Source: Amycolatopsis sp. FDAARGOS 1241 (GTDB taxonomy: Bacteria > Actinomycetota > Actinomycetes > Mycobacteriales > Pseudonocardiaceae). From it: a stretch of 64,000 nucleotides of DNA. Position numbers and translations under genes: made by a program. The DNA lies in assembly GCF_016889705.1 (NCBI RefSeq), contig NZ_CP069526.1, positions 2,046,001 to 2,110,000 of the forward strand. Direction: 5' to 3'. The notes under the pieces were generated by a model. The model searched no databases. It had not been told where the DNA came from and saw only the letters and a list, made by a program, of their open reading frames with translations. Shown here in pieces: positions 38,573 to 48,265 of the stretch (position 1 is its first letter; each line of letters opens with the position of its first letter).

Positions 38573-38984
38573 TCCCGCTTCCCGGGTCCGGGAACGGCCC
38601 CAGACCCGGGACGCGAACCTGACGGGACGGCTCCGGCAGAGCCGGCTCGTGCTGCCGGCCGGTGGCTGAACTGCCGCGGTGGCGTGGTGGTCAAGGAGGA
38701 ATGAGCCGCGATCGCCAACCCTCGCGGGTCGGGACACCGGCCGAGAGAGGGGCCGACGCACCGCACCCGCAGTTGTTTCAGAGAAACTCCGGAGCGGCTT
38801 CTCGGGGCGGGGCGCTCCGGCAGCGAGCGGCGTGCCCACCGGCCGCCGCGCCTCGGCGGCGGCCGAGCCGCGGCGAATCGCTCCGGCGGCGTGAACCAGG
38901 TGCGTTGGCCGGTCGGGGCTCCGGTGCTGACCGGCTCGGCGCGCGATGGCTCAGCCGCCCGCCAACGCGGGCCCAGGCGCCCTC
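38573..38984. other. Gene-poor region before the LuxR remnant
   Basis: About 410 bases with no convincing gene. High GC without a coherent frame on either strand. It probably contains eroded sequence beyond the end of the LuxR-type remnant, whose last frame has no stop here. Confidence 0.4.
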
Positions 38985-39480
38985 TCGAAGTCACGTCGAG
39001 TTTGGCGCGGCTCAGGTGCCATTCCACCGTGCGCGGGTTGAGCACGAGCCGGGCGGCGACCTCGTGGTTGGTGTGGCCGTCGGCGGCCAGGCGGGCGATG
39101 CGGGTTTCGTGAGCGGTCAGCGCGCCGGGTCGCGTCGCCGGCGGGTTCACCGGTGGCGAGGAGTTCGTGGTGGGCCCGGATGGCGAATCCGTCGGCGGCC
39201 AGGCGGGTGAGCGCGTCCAGCGCCGGCCGCAGCGCGGCCGGCGCGTCGACGCGGTGGTCGGCGCGGCGGAGCCACTCGCCGTAAGCGAGCTGAGTGCGGG
39301 CGAGCCACAGGGGCTGCCCGCTGCGCTCCAGGTGCGTCACGGCGTTCCAGTACAGCGCGTCGGCCGCGGGGCCGGTTTTGAGGAGGGCCGGGACCGCGCG
39401 GCGAGGCCGAGGGCCAGCGCGGTGCCGCTCGGGCAGGCGCGTTCGAGGCGAAAACAGCTGACGGAATCGGCCGGGCTCAT
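38985..39480 (-). pseudogene. LuxR/LAL-type regulator C-terminal remnant
   Basis: A decayed end of a large LuxR-family (LAL) regulator. [16 protein letters not shown] and [12 protein letters not shown] come from the TPR-like region in one frame; after about 39140 the [28 protein letters not shown] and [11 protein letters not shown], continues in another. A further shift upstream separates LALGLAAR from it. The normal N-terminal ATPase and most of the protein are absent. Clearly not functional. Confidence 0.7.
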
Positions 39481-39501
39481 TCCCGGGAACGATCGGCCGC
39501 G

Positions 39502-40251
39502 TCAGCGGCCCGACCAGGTCGGCGGGCGCTTCCCGAGGAACGCGGCGACTCCTTCGGCGCGGTCGTCCGTCTCGTCGACGCGCCTCGCCGCCTCCGCGGT
39601 GAGGTCCCAGCCGCGCTGCTCCTCACCGTCGACCAGCGCGGCCATCGCGTGCAGGGACTCCGCCACCGAGACCGGCGCGTTGGCGACGATCTGCTCCGCC
39701 AGCCGCAACGCCGCGGGTTCGGTCTCGCCGGGTTCGGTCAGCTCGTTGACCAGGCCCAAGGTGTACGCGCGCTCGGCCGTCAGCGGCTGCCCGGTGAGGA
39801 GCAGTTGCTTGGCGATGTTCACCGGCAGCGCGCGCTGGGTGCGGAACAGCGCCCCGCAATCGGCGACGACGCCCAGCGACACCTCCGGCAGCGCGAACTT
39901 CGCCGTGCGCGCGGCGACCACGAGGTCACAGGTGAGCACGATCTCGAACCCGCCGCCGTACGCGAAGCCTTCGACGGCGGCGATCAACGGCGTGCGGCGC
40001 TCGCGCCTGACCACGCCGTAGCTGCCGCCGCGCGGGGTCGGCTCGCCGCGGCCGTCCTTGAGGTCGGTGCCGGCGCTGAACGCCTGCGGGGTTCCGCACA
40101 GCACGCCGGCCCACAGGTCCGGGTCGTCCTCGAGTTCGTTGAGCGCCGCGTCGAGCCCGGCGGTCGCTGCCGCGTCGACGGCGTTGCGCTTCTCGGGCCG
40201 GTTCAGGCGCACGACGAGGATCCGGCCGTGCCGCCGCGTGTCCACCACCAT
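39502..40251 (-). CDS. Enoyl-CoA hydratase/isomerase family (crotonase)
   Basis: 249 residues. Crotonase motifs: VVRLNRPEKRNAVD, the oxyanion-hole AFSAGTDLKDG, IAAVEGFAYGGGFEIVLTCD and LPEVSLGVVADCG, where the glycine and the Asp/Glu region are conserved. Catalyses hydration of 2-enoyl-CoA in fatty-acid or ring degradation, or a related reaction. It is an intact gene between broken ones, 15 bases downstream of the nitroreductase pseudogene on the same strand. Confidence 0.92.
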   Translation of the reverse strand: MVVDTRRHGRILVVRLNRPEKRNAVDAAATAGLDAALNELEDDPDLWAGVLCGTPQAFSAGTDLKDGRGEPTPRGGSYGVVRRERRTPLIAAVEGFAYGGGFEIVLTCDLVVAARTAKFALPEVSLGVVADCGALFRTQRALPVNIAKQLLLTGQPLTAERAYTLGLVNELTEPGETEPAALRLAEQIVANAPVSVAESLHAMAALVDGEEQRGWDLTAEAARRVDETDDRAEGVAAFLGKRPPTWSGR

Positions 40252-40266
40252 GTCCGCGCCTCCTGC

Positions 40267-40940
40267 TCAGTACGTCACCCACCGCACCACGTTGCCGACA
40301 TCTTCCCGGCTCGTCCGGAACCCGTTGGCGGGGTGGGCGAGATCCGGGCGCCCGAACGAGACGCCGAACAGCACCCGGCGATCGGGCGCGAGGCCGAAGT
40401 GGTCGCGCACGAAACCGCCGTGCATGGCGATCGACGCCTGCGCGACGGTCGCGACATCCCAAGCTTTGCGCGGTCGGCAGCACGTGGTGGCTGCCGCAGC
40501 CGAACGCTCCGTACAGCCCGAGGTCGGAGTCGGTCGTCACGATGGCCACGTGCGGCGCGCCGAACAGCTCGAAGTTCTTCTGCGCCTGGGCCGCCGGCCC
40601 CGCGCCGTCGCCCCTCCGGACGCCGACCGTCGCGAAAGCTGCCAGCCGACCTCGCGCCGCCGCTCGAGGTGCACCCCGGTGTACCGCGCGGGCGACGCGA
40701 AGTCCGGGGTTTGCCCGGCGACCGCCGCGTGCTGCGCCAGCGCCCGCCGGAACCGCTCCGTGCCGGCGCCGCTCGTCACGACGACCTGCCACGGCTGCGT
40801 GTGCACCAGGACGCCGACCGCTGCGCGAGCGCCGGCATCCGCTCCACGACGTCGGTGGGTACCGGTTCCGCGGTGAACGCCCGGCGGCTCCAGCGGCCGG
40901 TGATCAGCTGGTCGAGGGGTTTCGGCCGTGGCGGTCGTCC
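40267..40940 (-). pseudogene. Nitroreductase-family protein, multiply frameshifted
   Basis: Pieces of one nitroreductase are found in order in three frames: LDQLITGRWSRRAF near 40915, VLVHTQPWQVVVTSGAGTERF, then AQKNFELFGAPHVAIVTTD and DLGLYGAFGCGSHHVLPT, and finally DVATVAQASIAMHGGFV to VGNVVRWVTY at the stop. At least three indels separate them and no start codon fits the AAAGGAG near 40953. The fold would bind FMN and reduce nitro or quinone compounds. Now inactive unless the indels are sequencing errors. Confidence 0.75.
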
Positions 40941-41068
40941 GGGCCTCTCCTTTTTGGTGATCTCTTACCCGGCGGCGAATTCGGTGAACGGCAGAAAGTG
41001 CGCCGCGAAATAGGTGTGGCGCACTTCCCGGCACAATTCACCGAGGGCTGGAGGTAGCCCCGGGGAAA

Positions 41069-41308
41069 TCAGTCCCGCATGAGCCAGTAGTGCACGGTGC
41101 CCTTGTCGTCGACCGTGACGGGTTCGCAGTGCGTGGTGTCGTTCGGGTGCGCGACCAGGTAGAGCGCGCGGGCGGCCTGGCACGCCGGCTCGTTCGCGTA
41201 CGACGCGATCGGCGTCGAGGCCGAGGCGGTGGCGGTGCCGGCGAGCAGCAGCGCGCCCGCGATGAGGCCGGTGGTCGCGGCGTTTTTGACCTTGCTCGTG
41301 AGGTGCAC
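41069..41308 (-). CDS. Small secreted protein with two cysteines
   Basis: 79 residues from a GTG with GGAG six bases upstream. A classical signal peptide (KVKNAATTGLIAGALLLAG...ASAS) ends near residue 31. The mature part of about 48 residues contains Cys in EPACQAARALYLV and THCEPVTV, suited to one disulfide, and ends HYWLMRD. No family is recognised; similar tiny exported proteins are common in Pseudonocardiaceae. Confidence 0.75.
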   Translation of the reverse strand: MHLTSKVKNAATTGLIAGALLLAGTATASASTPIASYANEPACQAARALYLVAHPNDTTHCEPVTVDDKGTVHYWLMRD

Positions 41309-41433
41309 GGGATCTCCAGTGTCGAAGATTGGTTTCGGTCCTGGTGATCATCACACGGAATCGGCGGCATTCGGCTGGATTGCGCGAGGTGGGGTGAAAA
41401 GCGGGAAACAAGAGTGCCTTTCCCGGCGAGCGG

Positions 41434-43043
41434 CTATTCACGCAAGGCTGCTGCCCGGCGGATCTTTCCGGTGACCGTTTTGGGCAGTTCTTGGGCGTAT
41501 TCGACGATGCGGGGATACGCGTGCAGCCCGACTTCGCGGCGGACGAGGTCCTGCAGCGCGGCGGTGAGGTCGGCGGTGGGCACCACGCCGGGGTGGGGAC
41601 GACGACAGCGCGCACCACCTAGCCGCGGTTCGGGTCCGTGGCCGCGACGGCGGCGGCTTCGAGCACGGACGGGTGCGTCGTCAGCACGGCCTCGACCTCG
41701 CCGGGGCCGACGTGGTAGCCCGCGGTGACGATGATGTCGTCGTCGCGGCCGATGAAGTGCCGGCGGCCGGTCTCGTCGCGGCGCACGACGTCCATGGTGC
41801 GGAACCAGTCGCCGTCGACCAGACGGGACTGCCACAAGGTGGCGGCGTTCGCGTACGTCGCGCTCAACTGGAACGGCGGGCGCCGGAACACGATCTCGCC
41901 CTGGCCCGGCCCGCTGATCACCTCGCCGGTCTCCGTGAACAGGCGCGCCTCCCACCCGGGGACGACGGCGGACAACGAGCCCGGCGCGAGGTCCGCGTCG
42001 TCGGCCGCGAGGTCGGCGACCATCATGCCGAGCTCCGTCTGGCCGTAACCGTGGCGGATGGGCGCGCCCGTGAGCTGCCGCCACGCGTCCGCCGTCGCCG
42101 CGTCCAGGGGCTCGCCGGCGCTGATCGCGGCGCGGATCGACGGGGCCACTCCGCGCTCGCGCGCGGCCGCGATGAGCCGGCGGTACGCCGTCGGCACCGA
42201 GGTGACGCACGTGACCTGCTCCTGCTCGATGATGTCGAGCCAGGCGTTCGCGTCGAAGTCGCCCGCGTACATCACACGGGTGAGGCCGCGGACCATCGGC
42301 GCCGCGCCGGTGCTCATCAGGCCGAACGACCACGCCGGATCGGTGGTCGTGAAGAGGATGTCGCCGGATTCCGCCGCGACGCCGTGGTCGAACCAGGGAA
42401 GCAGCGCGAGCACGCCGGAGCGGGGGATCGCGCACCCCGTCGGTTCGCTCGTGGTGCCGCTGGTGAACATGACGACCGCCGGATCGTCCGCCGCGGTCGG
42501 TGCCATCGGGGTCGCCGGGTGGTCCGCGCTCAGCTCCGCGAGGAAGTCGTGGTCGCCGGCCTCCGGGCTCGCGCCCACGGTGTAGACGATGACGTCCCGC
42601 CTGAGGTGCGCGCGAGCCGCCTCCAGCACGGACCGCCACCGCGCGTCGACGACCACCGCCTCGGCACCGGCCGAGTTCAGCCGCTGCGCGACCGCCTCCG
42701 GGCCGAACCCGCAGAAGAGCGGCACGTACGTCAGCCCGGCCCGCCACGTGCCGATCGCCGCGATCCACGCCTCGACCTGCCGGCCGAGCAGAGCCGCCAC
42801 CCGCGCACCGCGCGTCAGACCCGCTGCGGCGAAAGCGTTTGCGGCCCGTTCGCCCTGCCGTGTCAGATCGGAGTACGTGTAGCGCTGGGAGCTCCCGTCG
42901 GGCCCGCGGACGATCAAGGCGAGCCGGCCGCGGTCGCTCGCCCAGCGTTCGCAGCACTCGTGCGCGAGGTTGAACCCCGCGCCGGGATCCTGCTCCAGCG
43001 TGCCCAGCACCCGCCGCCACTCGGCGTCTTCGTGCTCACCCAC
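41434..43043 (-). pseudogene. AMP-binding acyl-CoA synthetase with amber codon and frameshift
   Basis: 474 intact codons from GTG 43043 (GGAGGAGG upstream) hold the ANL core: MFTSGTTSEPTG (P-loop), GYGQTELG and the TAGYHVGPGEVE hinge. After ATDPNRG comes TAG (41619-41621) where a Glu codon is expected, then VVRAVVVPT, then a one-base loss shifts the frame before GVVPTADLTAAL and the final PKTVTGKIRRAALRE-like Lys motif. The catalytic C-terminal Lys domain is therefore cut off. The intact product would ligate acyl chains to CoA. Confidence 0.82.
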
Positions 43044-43275
43044 ACGGACCTCCTCCTCGTCGAGAGTCCGGACCTGGCTAACGGTGGACCGACTGATCGA
43101 TACAACTCAATGACGGGCAAGTGTTCGGGCTGTTAGGCGGTTGACTGGTTGGACGGCTCGCTTGCGTGTACCAAGCGTTCCACGACCGACCACGTCGTTG
43201 AGTCGGTTGTCGTTCGAGGGCGTTCTCGCTTCCGGTCATGCCGGGGCCAGACCTTCCCGAGCGGGCGGCCAACCC

Positions 43276-44674
43276 TCAGACGTCCACGGCCGGCCGGATG
43301 TTGGCACCCGGCCGGAAGACGTTCCCCGGGTCGTACTCGGCCTTGATGCGCGCCAGTCGCTCGAACTTGGCGGCACCGTAGGCCGCCCGGACGCGGTCCT
43401 CGTCGTAGTCCGCCATGAAGTTCACGTGGCCGCCGGTGCTCGACGCGTGCGGCGCGAGTGCGGTCCAGAACCGCCGTACCCAGTCGCGCTCCGTGGCGTA
43501 CAGCTCCGGATCGGGCGCGATCGTCGCGATGTTCACCGCGAACTTGGGCGTGCGGGTGCCGCCGAACGCCGTCGTGTCGTCGGAGACGGCCGTGTACGCG
43601 TCGCGCAGGGGCAACATCGGCGTGATGGACAGCGGCGCGGACTTCTGCGGCTGGTACTCGGCGATCACGTCGAGCACCTCGTCGCTCAGCGCGTCGACGT
43701 ACAGCGCCTTCTCATACGCCAGCATCCCGCGCGGCGAGCCGGGGTCGATCAGCTTCTGCAGTTCGACGTAGGGGATCGGGGACACCAGCTCGAATGCGGC
43801 CGGCAGTCCACTTCGGACACCCGCGACGACGTCCGCGTGCTGCTCCGGGCCTTCGAAGCCCGCGACGACCAGTGCGTACCCCGGCGTCAGCTGCAGTTCG
43901 GGCGGTACGAACGGCGCCGGCGGCGCGTTGAGACCGGTGATCATCGCGCCCATGGCCGGCGGCAGCGCCATGACCGTGTCGCGGATGAACCGCAGCGCCT
44001 CGATTCCCTGCTCGATGGGCCAGAAGAACAGGCCCAGTTGCACGATCGGGCCGACCGGGTGGGCGCGGAACTCGAACCGCGTCACCACGCCGAAGTTGCC
44101 GCCACCGCCGCGCAGGGCCCAGAACAGGTCGGGGTGCTCGTCGGCCGAAGCGTGCCGCCGCACGCCGTCGGCCGTGACGAGCTCGGCCGAGAGCAGGTTG
44201 TCCACGGTGAGGCCGTGGCGCGCGGTGAGCCAGCCGACGCCCCCGCCGAGCGTGAGCCCGCCGACCCCGGTGTCGCTGACCGTGCCACCCGGCACGGCGA
44301 GCCCCGCCTGCTGGCCCGCGGCGTCCACTTCGGCCCACGTGCGGCCGCCGCCGCAGCGGATCGTGCGCGCGGCCGCGTCCACGGTGATCGCGCGCGGCGC
44401 GCTCAGCTCGATCACCACGCCGTCGTCGCAGACGGCGTCTCCCCGCGTTGTGGCCGCCGCCCTTCACGCTCACCGCGAGCCCGTGCTCGCGCGAACGCGA
44501 GCGCCGACGCGACGTCATCAGGCCCACCGACCTGGGCGATCAGCGCCGGGAAGCGGTCGACACCGCCGTTCCACACCGTCCGCGCGGTGTCGTAGGCGCG
44601 TCGGCCGGAGTCAGCGCAACGCCTGCCGACCGCCGGCGCAATGCGGTGTAGTCCTCGATCCCGAGTGTGGTCAT
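43276..44674 (-). pseudogene. FAD-linked (BBE-type) oxidase, N-terminus frameshifted
   Basis: The last 380 codons are intact and include GGTVSDTGVGGLTLGGGVGWL, the FAD-binding core, and the C-terminal NFMADYDEDRVRAAYG and YDPGNVFRPG segment of berberine-bridge-like oxidases. Upstream, MTTLGIEDYTALRRR starts at ATG 44674 but the frame fails at about residue 30. The expected VWNGGVDRFPALIAQVGG and LAVSVKGGGHNAG pieces are found in other frames; at least three indels. The FAD-attachment His of KGGGHN is in a shifted piece. Probably inactive. Confidence 0.78.
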
Positions 44675-44949
44675 GGCGCCCCTCCGGCTCCGGAAGCCCC
44701 CAGTATCAGCAGGTCTCGGAGGCGGCTTCAAGCACGGATCAGCCGGCCGGACCACCGGAATCGGCCGTGACACAGCCCGGGTTTTCACCGCACGTACTGC
44801 GGGTTTCGCCGCATCCGCTCATCTCCGTCCGAAGCGGACAGTTCTGTTGCCGCCCCTGGCGCACCGGCAGTTCCGCGGCGCGGGCGCGGGGGGACAAAGC
44901 CGTTCACCCGGCGTCGGGGCCGGGTGAACGGCATCTGGGGGTGTCCCTC

Positions 44950-45056
44950 CCTATGTGGTTGTCAAGCCGCAACGGGGGCGGGTGCTGGTTCGGGGCGCGG
45001 TAGTGGGTGCGGTTGCGGAGTATGGCGTACAAGACGTCGCAGCGGCGTCGGGCCAG
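44950..45056 (-). mobile_element. 3' remnant of an IS110-type transposase
   Basis: Minus-strand text reads LARRRCDVLYAILRNRTHYRAP, then in another frame EPAPAPVAA and a stop, followed by TTGACAACCACATAGGG, which resembles the end of IS110-family elements I know from actinobacteria. Only about 100 bases remain, directly beside the stop of the next gene. Confidence 0.5.
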
Positions 45057-45683
45057 CTAGCTGCCTTGCTCGGGCTGCTTCGGTGCAGCGCGAGGCCAGG
45101 TGCGCGTCGGGGGCCTCGCCGCGGCGGGCTTGGCCTGCGCGGGAGGCGGTTTTTGTGGCGCGGCGTCAGGTTTGGGTGGGGGTACCCGCGGTGGCTTGCG
45201 TTCCTCCAGCGGGTGGTGCGCTCCCGCTACCTCGGGTTGGCCGGCCATTGCCGGCCGCTCGCCTGCCGCCGCCCGCCGCGGCGGCAGGTTGGCGGGGGTG
45301 ATCTCGGCCTGGCCGGCGGTCGTCGCCCGCTGCTCGACTGGTTTCGGCTGAGCGTCCGGAGCGCTCCGCGGGGCTGCGCCCCGAGATTCACCGCCTGCTG
45401 CGGCGACCGCCGTGCCCACCCCGATTGCGATGGCCACCGGCCATTCGATCAGTTCCACCGCGGTCAGCACCCCCAACGCACCGAAGTACAGCAGCTGCCG
45501 CCGTGGTGGCAGGAACGACCGGGCGGTCTCCAGGGCCGCGTTCACCTCGCTGCGCGCCGGCTTCGGAATCCGGGGTAGATGCACATCGGGCGCCCGGAAC
45601 ACGGCGTGCCCGAAAGGGAATCTCACTCTGGTCGTCCGGGGCTGCGCCTGCTTTCCGGCGGTGCCGACCGTGTCCGTGGCCAT
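45057..45683 (-). CDS. Membrane-anchored protein with Pro/Ala-rich tail
   Basis: 208 residues from ATG 45683. Residues 1-65 are polar (RFPFGHAVFRAPDVHLPRIP), then a hydrophobic hairpin LLYFGALGVLTAVELIEWPVAIAIGVG (about 65-92) and a long Pro/Ala/Lys/Gln-rich disordered tail. A one- or two-pass membrane protein with a cytoplasmic or exported tail is inferred. No family recognised. Its stop meets an IS110 remnant. Confidence 0.7.
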   Translation of the reverse strand: MATDTVGTAGKQAQPRTTRVRFPFGHAVFRAPDVHLPRIPKPARSEVNAALETARSFLPPRRQLLYFGALGVLTAVELIEWPVAIAIGVGTAVAAAGGESRGAAPRSAPDAQPKPVEQRATTAGQAEITPANLPPRRAAAGERPAMAGQPEVAGAHHPLEERKPPRVPPPKPDAAPQKPPPAQAKPAAARPPTRTWPRAAPKQPEQGS

Positions 45684-45862
45684 GGCTCCTCCCTCTGCCG
45701 ACCGACCGCGACCGCGCCCATGTTACGAGCCGCTGAACGTCGGCTGAAGTCACGATCAACGACCGCGACGACGAGGATTTCACCGCGACCGCCACTGATT
45801 CGTCCGCCTGACTTTGCCGGGTCACCCGCGGTTGAGTGGCGCAGCGCAGCTCCCTCCGTTGG

Positions 45863-45946
45863 GCCAGCCTGATCAGCAGTGGAGGTCGGAGTGGGTGTTG
45901 ACCAGAGCGTTTGCAAGGCAGGCGACGCGGGTTGCTCCGGCGAGTC
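45863..45946. repeat. Dispersed repeat, copy A (right part)
   Basis: Shares with copies B, C and D a YCAGNNTGAYC core, a spacer of exactly 19 bases and GGGTGTTGACCAGAGCGTTT, then GCAAGGCAGG and a GCGAGTC border. The left half of the element is not recognisable here. On the minus strand it reads LANALVNTHSDL. Confidence 0.65.
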
Positions 45947-45947
45947 G

Positions 45948-46213
45948 GTGGCGCGGTTGGAGCAGGCGCTAGCGTCGCAACCGGTGATTGATCAGGCCAG
46001 GGCATGCTGATGCTGCAGCGCAGCTGGTCGGCCGATGAGGAGCTCGGCGCGCTCCGCGAGGTCTCCCAGCGCACGAACGTCAAGCTTCGCGACGTGGCTC
46101 TCGTGCTCGTCGCGACCGGCGGCCGCACCGAGCTGACCATGCCCGAGGACATCGTGTACCGGGTGCGGGTTGAGGTTCGTCGCATGATCCTCAGCCGCGC
46201 GTTCGAGCGCTGA
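45948..46213 (+). pseudogene. ANTAR-domain protein, one-base frameshift
   Basis: LEQALASQPVIDQAR and, one base out of frame, MLMLQRSWSADEELGALREVSQRTNVKLRDVA form a recognisable ANTAR RNA-binding domain. The junction reads AGGGC where AGGGGC would keep the frame. A GTG at 45948 would start it, immediately after repeat copy A. Only the ANTAR part is present, without a sensor domain. Inactive unless the missing G is a sequencing error. Confidence 0.65.
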
Positions 46214-46331
46214 GGCGCTTGGCGCCGGGTGTGGTGGATCCTGGGAGGACCATCGCAGGTTGTCCGCGTTACCGATCGCACCCGTGTCGCGTGGTTCTGC
46301 GACGGTGGCGGGTGGGCGCGAGAATGCGGAG

Positions 46332-46820
46332 ATGCAGGTACCCGACCCGAGCGCAGACCCCGGCCTGGCCCCCGCGGCCGTTCCGGCCGCGGACGTGCAG
46401 GTTCAGCCCGTCGGCACGGCGATGGTGCTCGCCGCGCGCGGTGAGTTCGACGTGCTCACCACCCCGAAGCTGCAGTGGGCGCTGGAGCAGGCGCTGGCCG
46501 AGGCACCGGCCGTGCTGGTGCTGGACCTGACCGAGACCACGTTCTTCTCCTCGGCCGCGCTGGGCTGTCTGATCGATGCCCGCAACCGGTCGGCCGAGAA
46601 GATTTCACTGCGGCTGGTCGCGCCGCGCCACCTTCGCCGCAACCTGCAGATGCTGGGCATGGAGCCGTTGTTCCGCCTTTTCGACACCACTCCGGACGCC
46701 CTAGCCGCGGCCGACGCGCGACCGTGCGGACCTGCGCGCCGGGGCGGTTGGGCGGAGGATGGACTGGGTGCAGCCTTCCGAACACAGATATGCCATCAGC
46801 ACCGGCCCGCCCGTGGGTGA
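46332..46820 (+). CDS. STAS-domain anti-sigma factor antagonist (first)
   Basis: 162 residues. STAS core: VLAARGEFDVLTTPKLQWAL and VLVLDLTETTFFSSAALGCLIDA, where the Ser pair after FF is the phosphorylation site, then RRNLQMLGMEPLFRLFDTTPDAL. Proteins of this type bind and are phosphorylated by a HATPase anti-sigma kinase. The last 60 bases overlap the next STAS gene, giving an unusual non-STAS tail; the start is uncertain (ATG 46332, or an in-frame TTG at 46260). Confidence 0.85.
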   Translation: MQVPDPSADPGLAPAAVPAADVQVQPVGTAMVLAARGEFDVLTTPKLQWALEQALAEAPAVLVLDLTETTFFSSAALGCLIDARNRSAEKISLRLVAPRHLRRNLQMLGMEPLFRLFDTTPDALAAADARPCGPARRGGWAEDGLGAAFRTQICHQHRPARG

Positions 46821-47145
46821 GGTGGCCCTTCGACATACCAGTGGCGGGGTGGTGATCGTCGCCCGTGGGGAGTTTGACGCGATCACCAGCCCCGCGCTGC
46901 GCGAGGCGGTCCATGGTGTCCTGGCCGAGGCGCCGCCGGTGCTGGTCATGGACCTGACCGGGACCGTGTTCTTCTCCTCCGTGGCGATCGGCGTCCTCAT
47001 GGATGCCGTGCTCACTGCCGGCGAGCGCACCTGCGTGCGGGTCGTGGCCGCCCGGCCCATCCGCCGGACCCTGCAGATGCTGGGTCTGGACCCGCAATTC
47101 GACTACTTCGACACCACCCAGGAAGCCCTGACCGCCCCGGCCTGA
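46759..47145 (+). CDS. STAS-domain anti-sigma factor antagonist (second)
   Basis: 128 residues, a clear paralogue of the preceding gene: VIVARGEFDAITSPALREAV, VLVMDLTGTVFFSSVAIGVLMDA and RRTLQMLGLDPQFDYFDTTQEAL align almost residue by residue. The FFSS phosphorylation site is intact. Tandem duplication gives two antagonists for what may be one kinase. The ATG lies inside the previous reading frame. Confidence 0.9.
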   Translation: MDWVQPSEHRYAISTGPPVGEVALRHTSGGVVIVARGEFDAITSPALREAVHGVLAEAPPVLVMDLTGTVFFSSVAIGVLMDAVLTAGERTCVRVVAARPIRRTLQMLGLDPQFDYFDTTQEALTAPA

Positions 47146-47251
47146 ATGATGGCCACCAAGGGTCGTGCATATCCGCGTCACCGGTGGGTACGCGATGACG
47201 TGCCCCATCACCAGCCCGCGAAGCAGCGAACAACCAAGGGGTGAGCGCCCG

Positions 47252-47677
47252 ATGTGCCCGGCAAGCGACCCGGCCGACGATGGTGCGCCGGCGTTGCGTC
47301 TGCACCGCCCAGCCCGGCTCCAGGACGCCTCCGACCTCAGATACGTCCTCACCGGCTGGGCCCGGGCCCGTGATCTGCCCGAAGCGTTGATCGCCGATCT
47401 CGAGCTAGCGGTCTACGAAGCGCTGGTCAACTCCGCCGAGCACGCCTACCCCGACGGCACCACCGGCACCCTCCACCTGCACGCCCACCACGACGACCAC
47501 ACCGTGCGGGTCACCGTCACCGACCACGGCCAGTGGCGGCCCCAGCCGGCCCCTGACCCGCTGCGCGGCCGCGGACTGCCGCTGATCCACCTGCTGGCCG
47601 ACCATGCCGAGATCACCGCCACCGACCAGGGCACCGTCATCACCATGACCTGGCAGCTCACCCGCGACCGGGCCTGA
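47252..47677 (+). CDS. HATPase_c serine kinase (anti-sigma factor type)
   Basis: 141 residues of the GHKL ATPase fold. DLELAVYEALVNSAEHAYP is the N-box, VTVTDHGQWRP the G1 box and GRGLPLIHLLAD the G2 box. ATG 47252 follows AAGGGGTGAG and gives the normal RsbW/SpoIIAB length. Together with the two STAS proteins upstream it makes a partner-switching unit. The cognate sigma factor is not in this window. Confidence 0.9.
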   Translation: MCPASDPADDGAPALRLHRPARLQDASDLRYVLTGWARARDLPEALIADLELAVYEALVNSAEHAYPDGTTGTLHLHAHHDDHTVRVTVTDHGQWRPQPAPDPLRGRGLPLIHLLADHAEITATDQGTVITMTWQLTRDRA

Positions 47678-47825
47678 ACGGGACTTACTGACGTCGAGGA
47701 CTGCATGACCCAGCCGAGCGGGTCGGTTTACAGGCCAGTCAAAAGTGTGTCGCGGCCCGCCGCGGTCCCTTGCGCGTGAGCCGCGACACATGCCGGCGGT
47801 TCTCGGCCGGCGTTACCGTGGGCGA

Positions 47826-48218
47826 GTGTTGAGTGGATGGTTCGAGGGCCGGGCTCGGCGGTATCTGGCGGATTTGGCCGATGAGCTGGGGATGACGGGA
47901 CTGGCGGGGATGGCCGCGGTTCCGGCGCTGGCCGCGGCGGTGGACCAGCACGCCGCGGCGGTGCGCGACATCCTCGTGCTGGGGGTGGAGGGTTCGGCGT
48001 CGGTGGCCGCGGCGGTGCTGCTGGCGTCCTACGCGCGCGGGCTGATTGAGCAGGTCGAGCTGGATTCCGGTCGTGCCTGGTCGCCCGCCGTCGATGCGGC
48101 CGGGTGGGCGATGCCGTCGTGGCTGCAGCTGCGGTTGCTGGCGGTGTGCCAGCTCGCCCGCGGGCACCGCTCCGGTCCGCTCACCGACGATCAGGCCGGG
48201 CTGCCCTCGCTGGCCTGA
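47826..48218 (+). CDS. Hypothetical helical protein
   Basis: About 130 residues of Ala/Leu-rich helix without signal peptide: LSGWFEGRARRYLADLADELGM, then VEGSASVAAAVLLASYARGLIEQVELD and WLQLRLLAVCQLARGH. No known motif. The GTG at 47826 is a guess among several in-frame starts. It follows the kinase gene by 148 bases and ends at a terminator shared with the channel gene. Confidence 0.6.
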   Translation: MLSGWFEGRARRYLADLADELGMTGLAGMAAVPALAAAVDQHAAAVRDILVLGVEGSASVAAAVLLASYARGLIEQVELDSGRAWSPAVDAAGWAMPSWLQLRLLAVCQLARGHRSGPLTDDQAGLPSLA

Positions 48219-48219
48219 G

Positions 48220-48255
48220 CTGCGTGGCCGGGCCGCGAGCGGCCCGGCCACGCAG
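48220..48255. terminator. Bidirectional terminator between convergent genes
   Basis: Two 17-base arms (48220-48236 and 48239-48255) are exact reverse complements. The two-base centre means the top of the stem opens as a loop. It lies between two convergent stops. Confidence 0.85.
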
Positions 48256-48265
48256 CCGGGGGCGA

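Noticed and set aside
40965..41068. Minus-strand tail ELCREVRHTYFAAHFLPF before the nitroreductase remnant
   Set aside because: Looks coding-like but belongs to a frame with no start and no family I know; too short to call.
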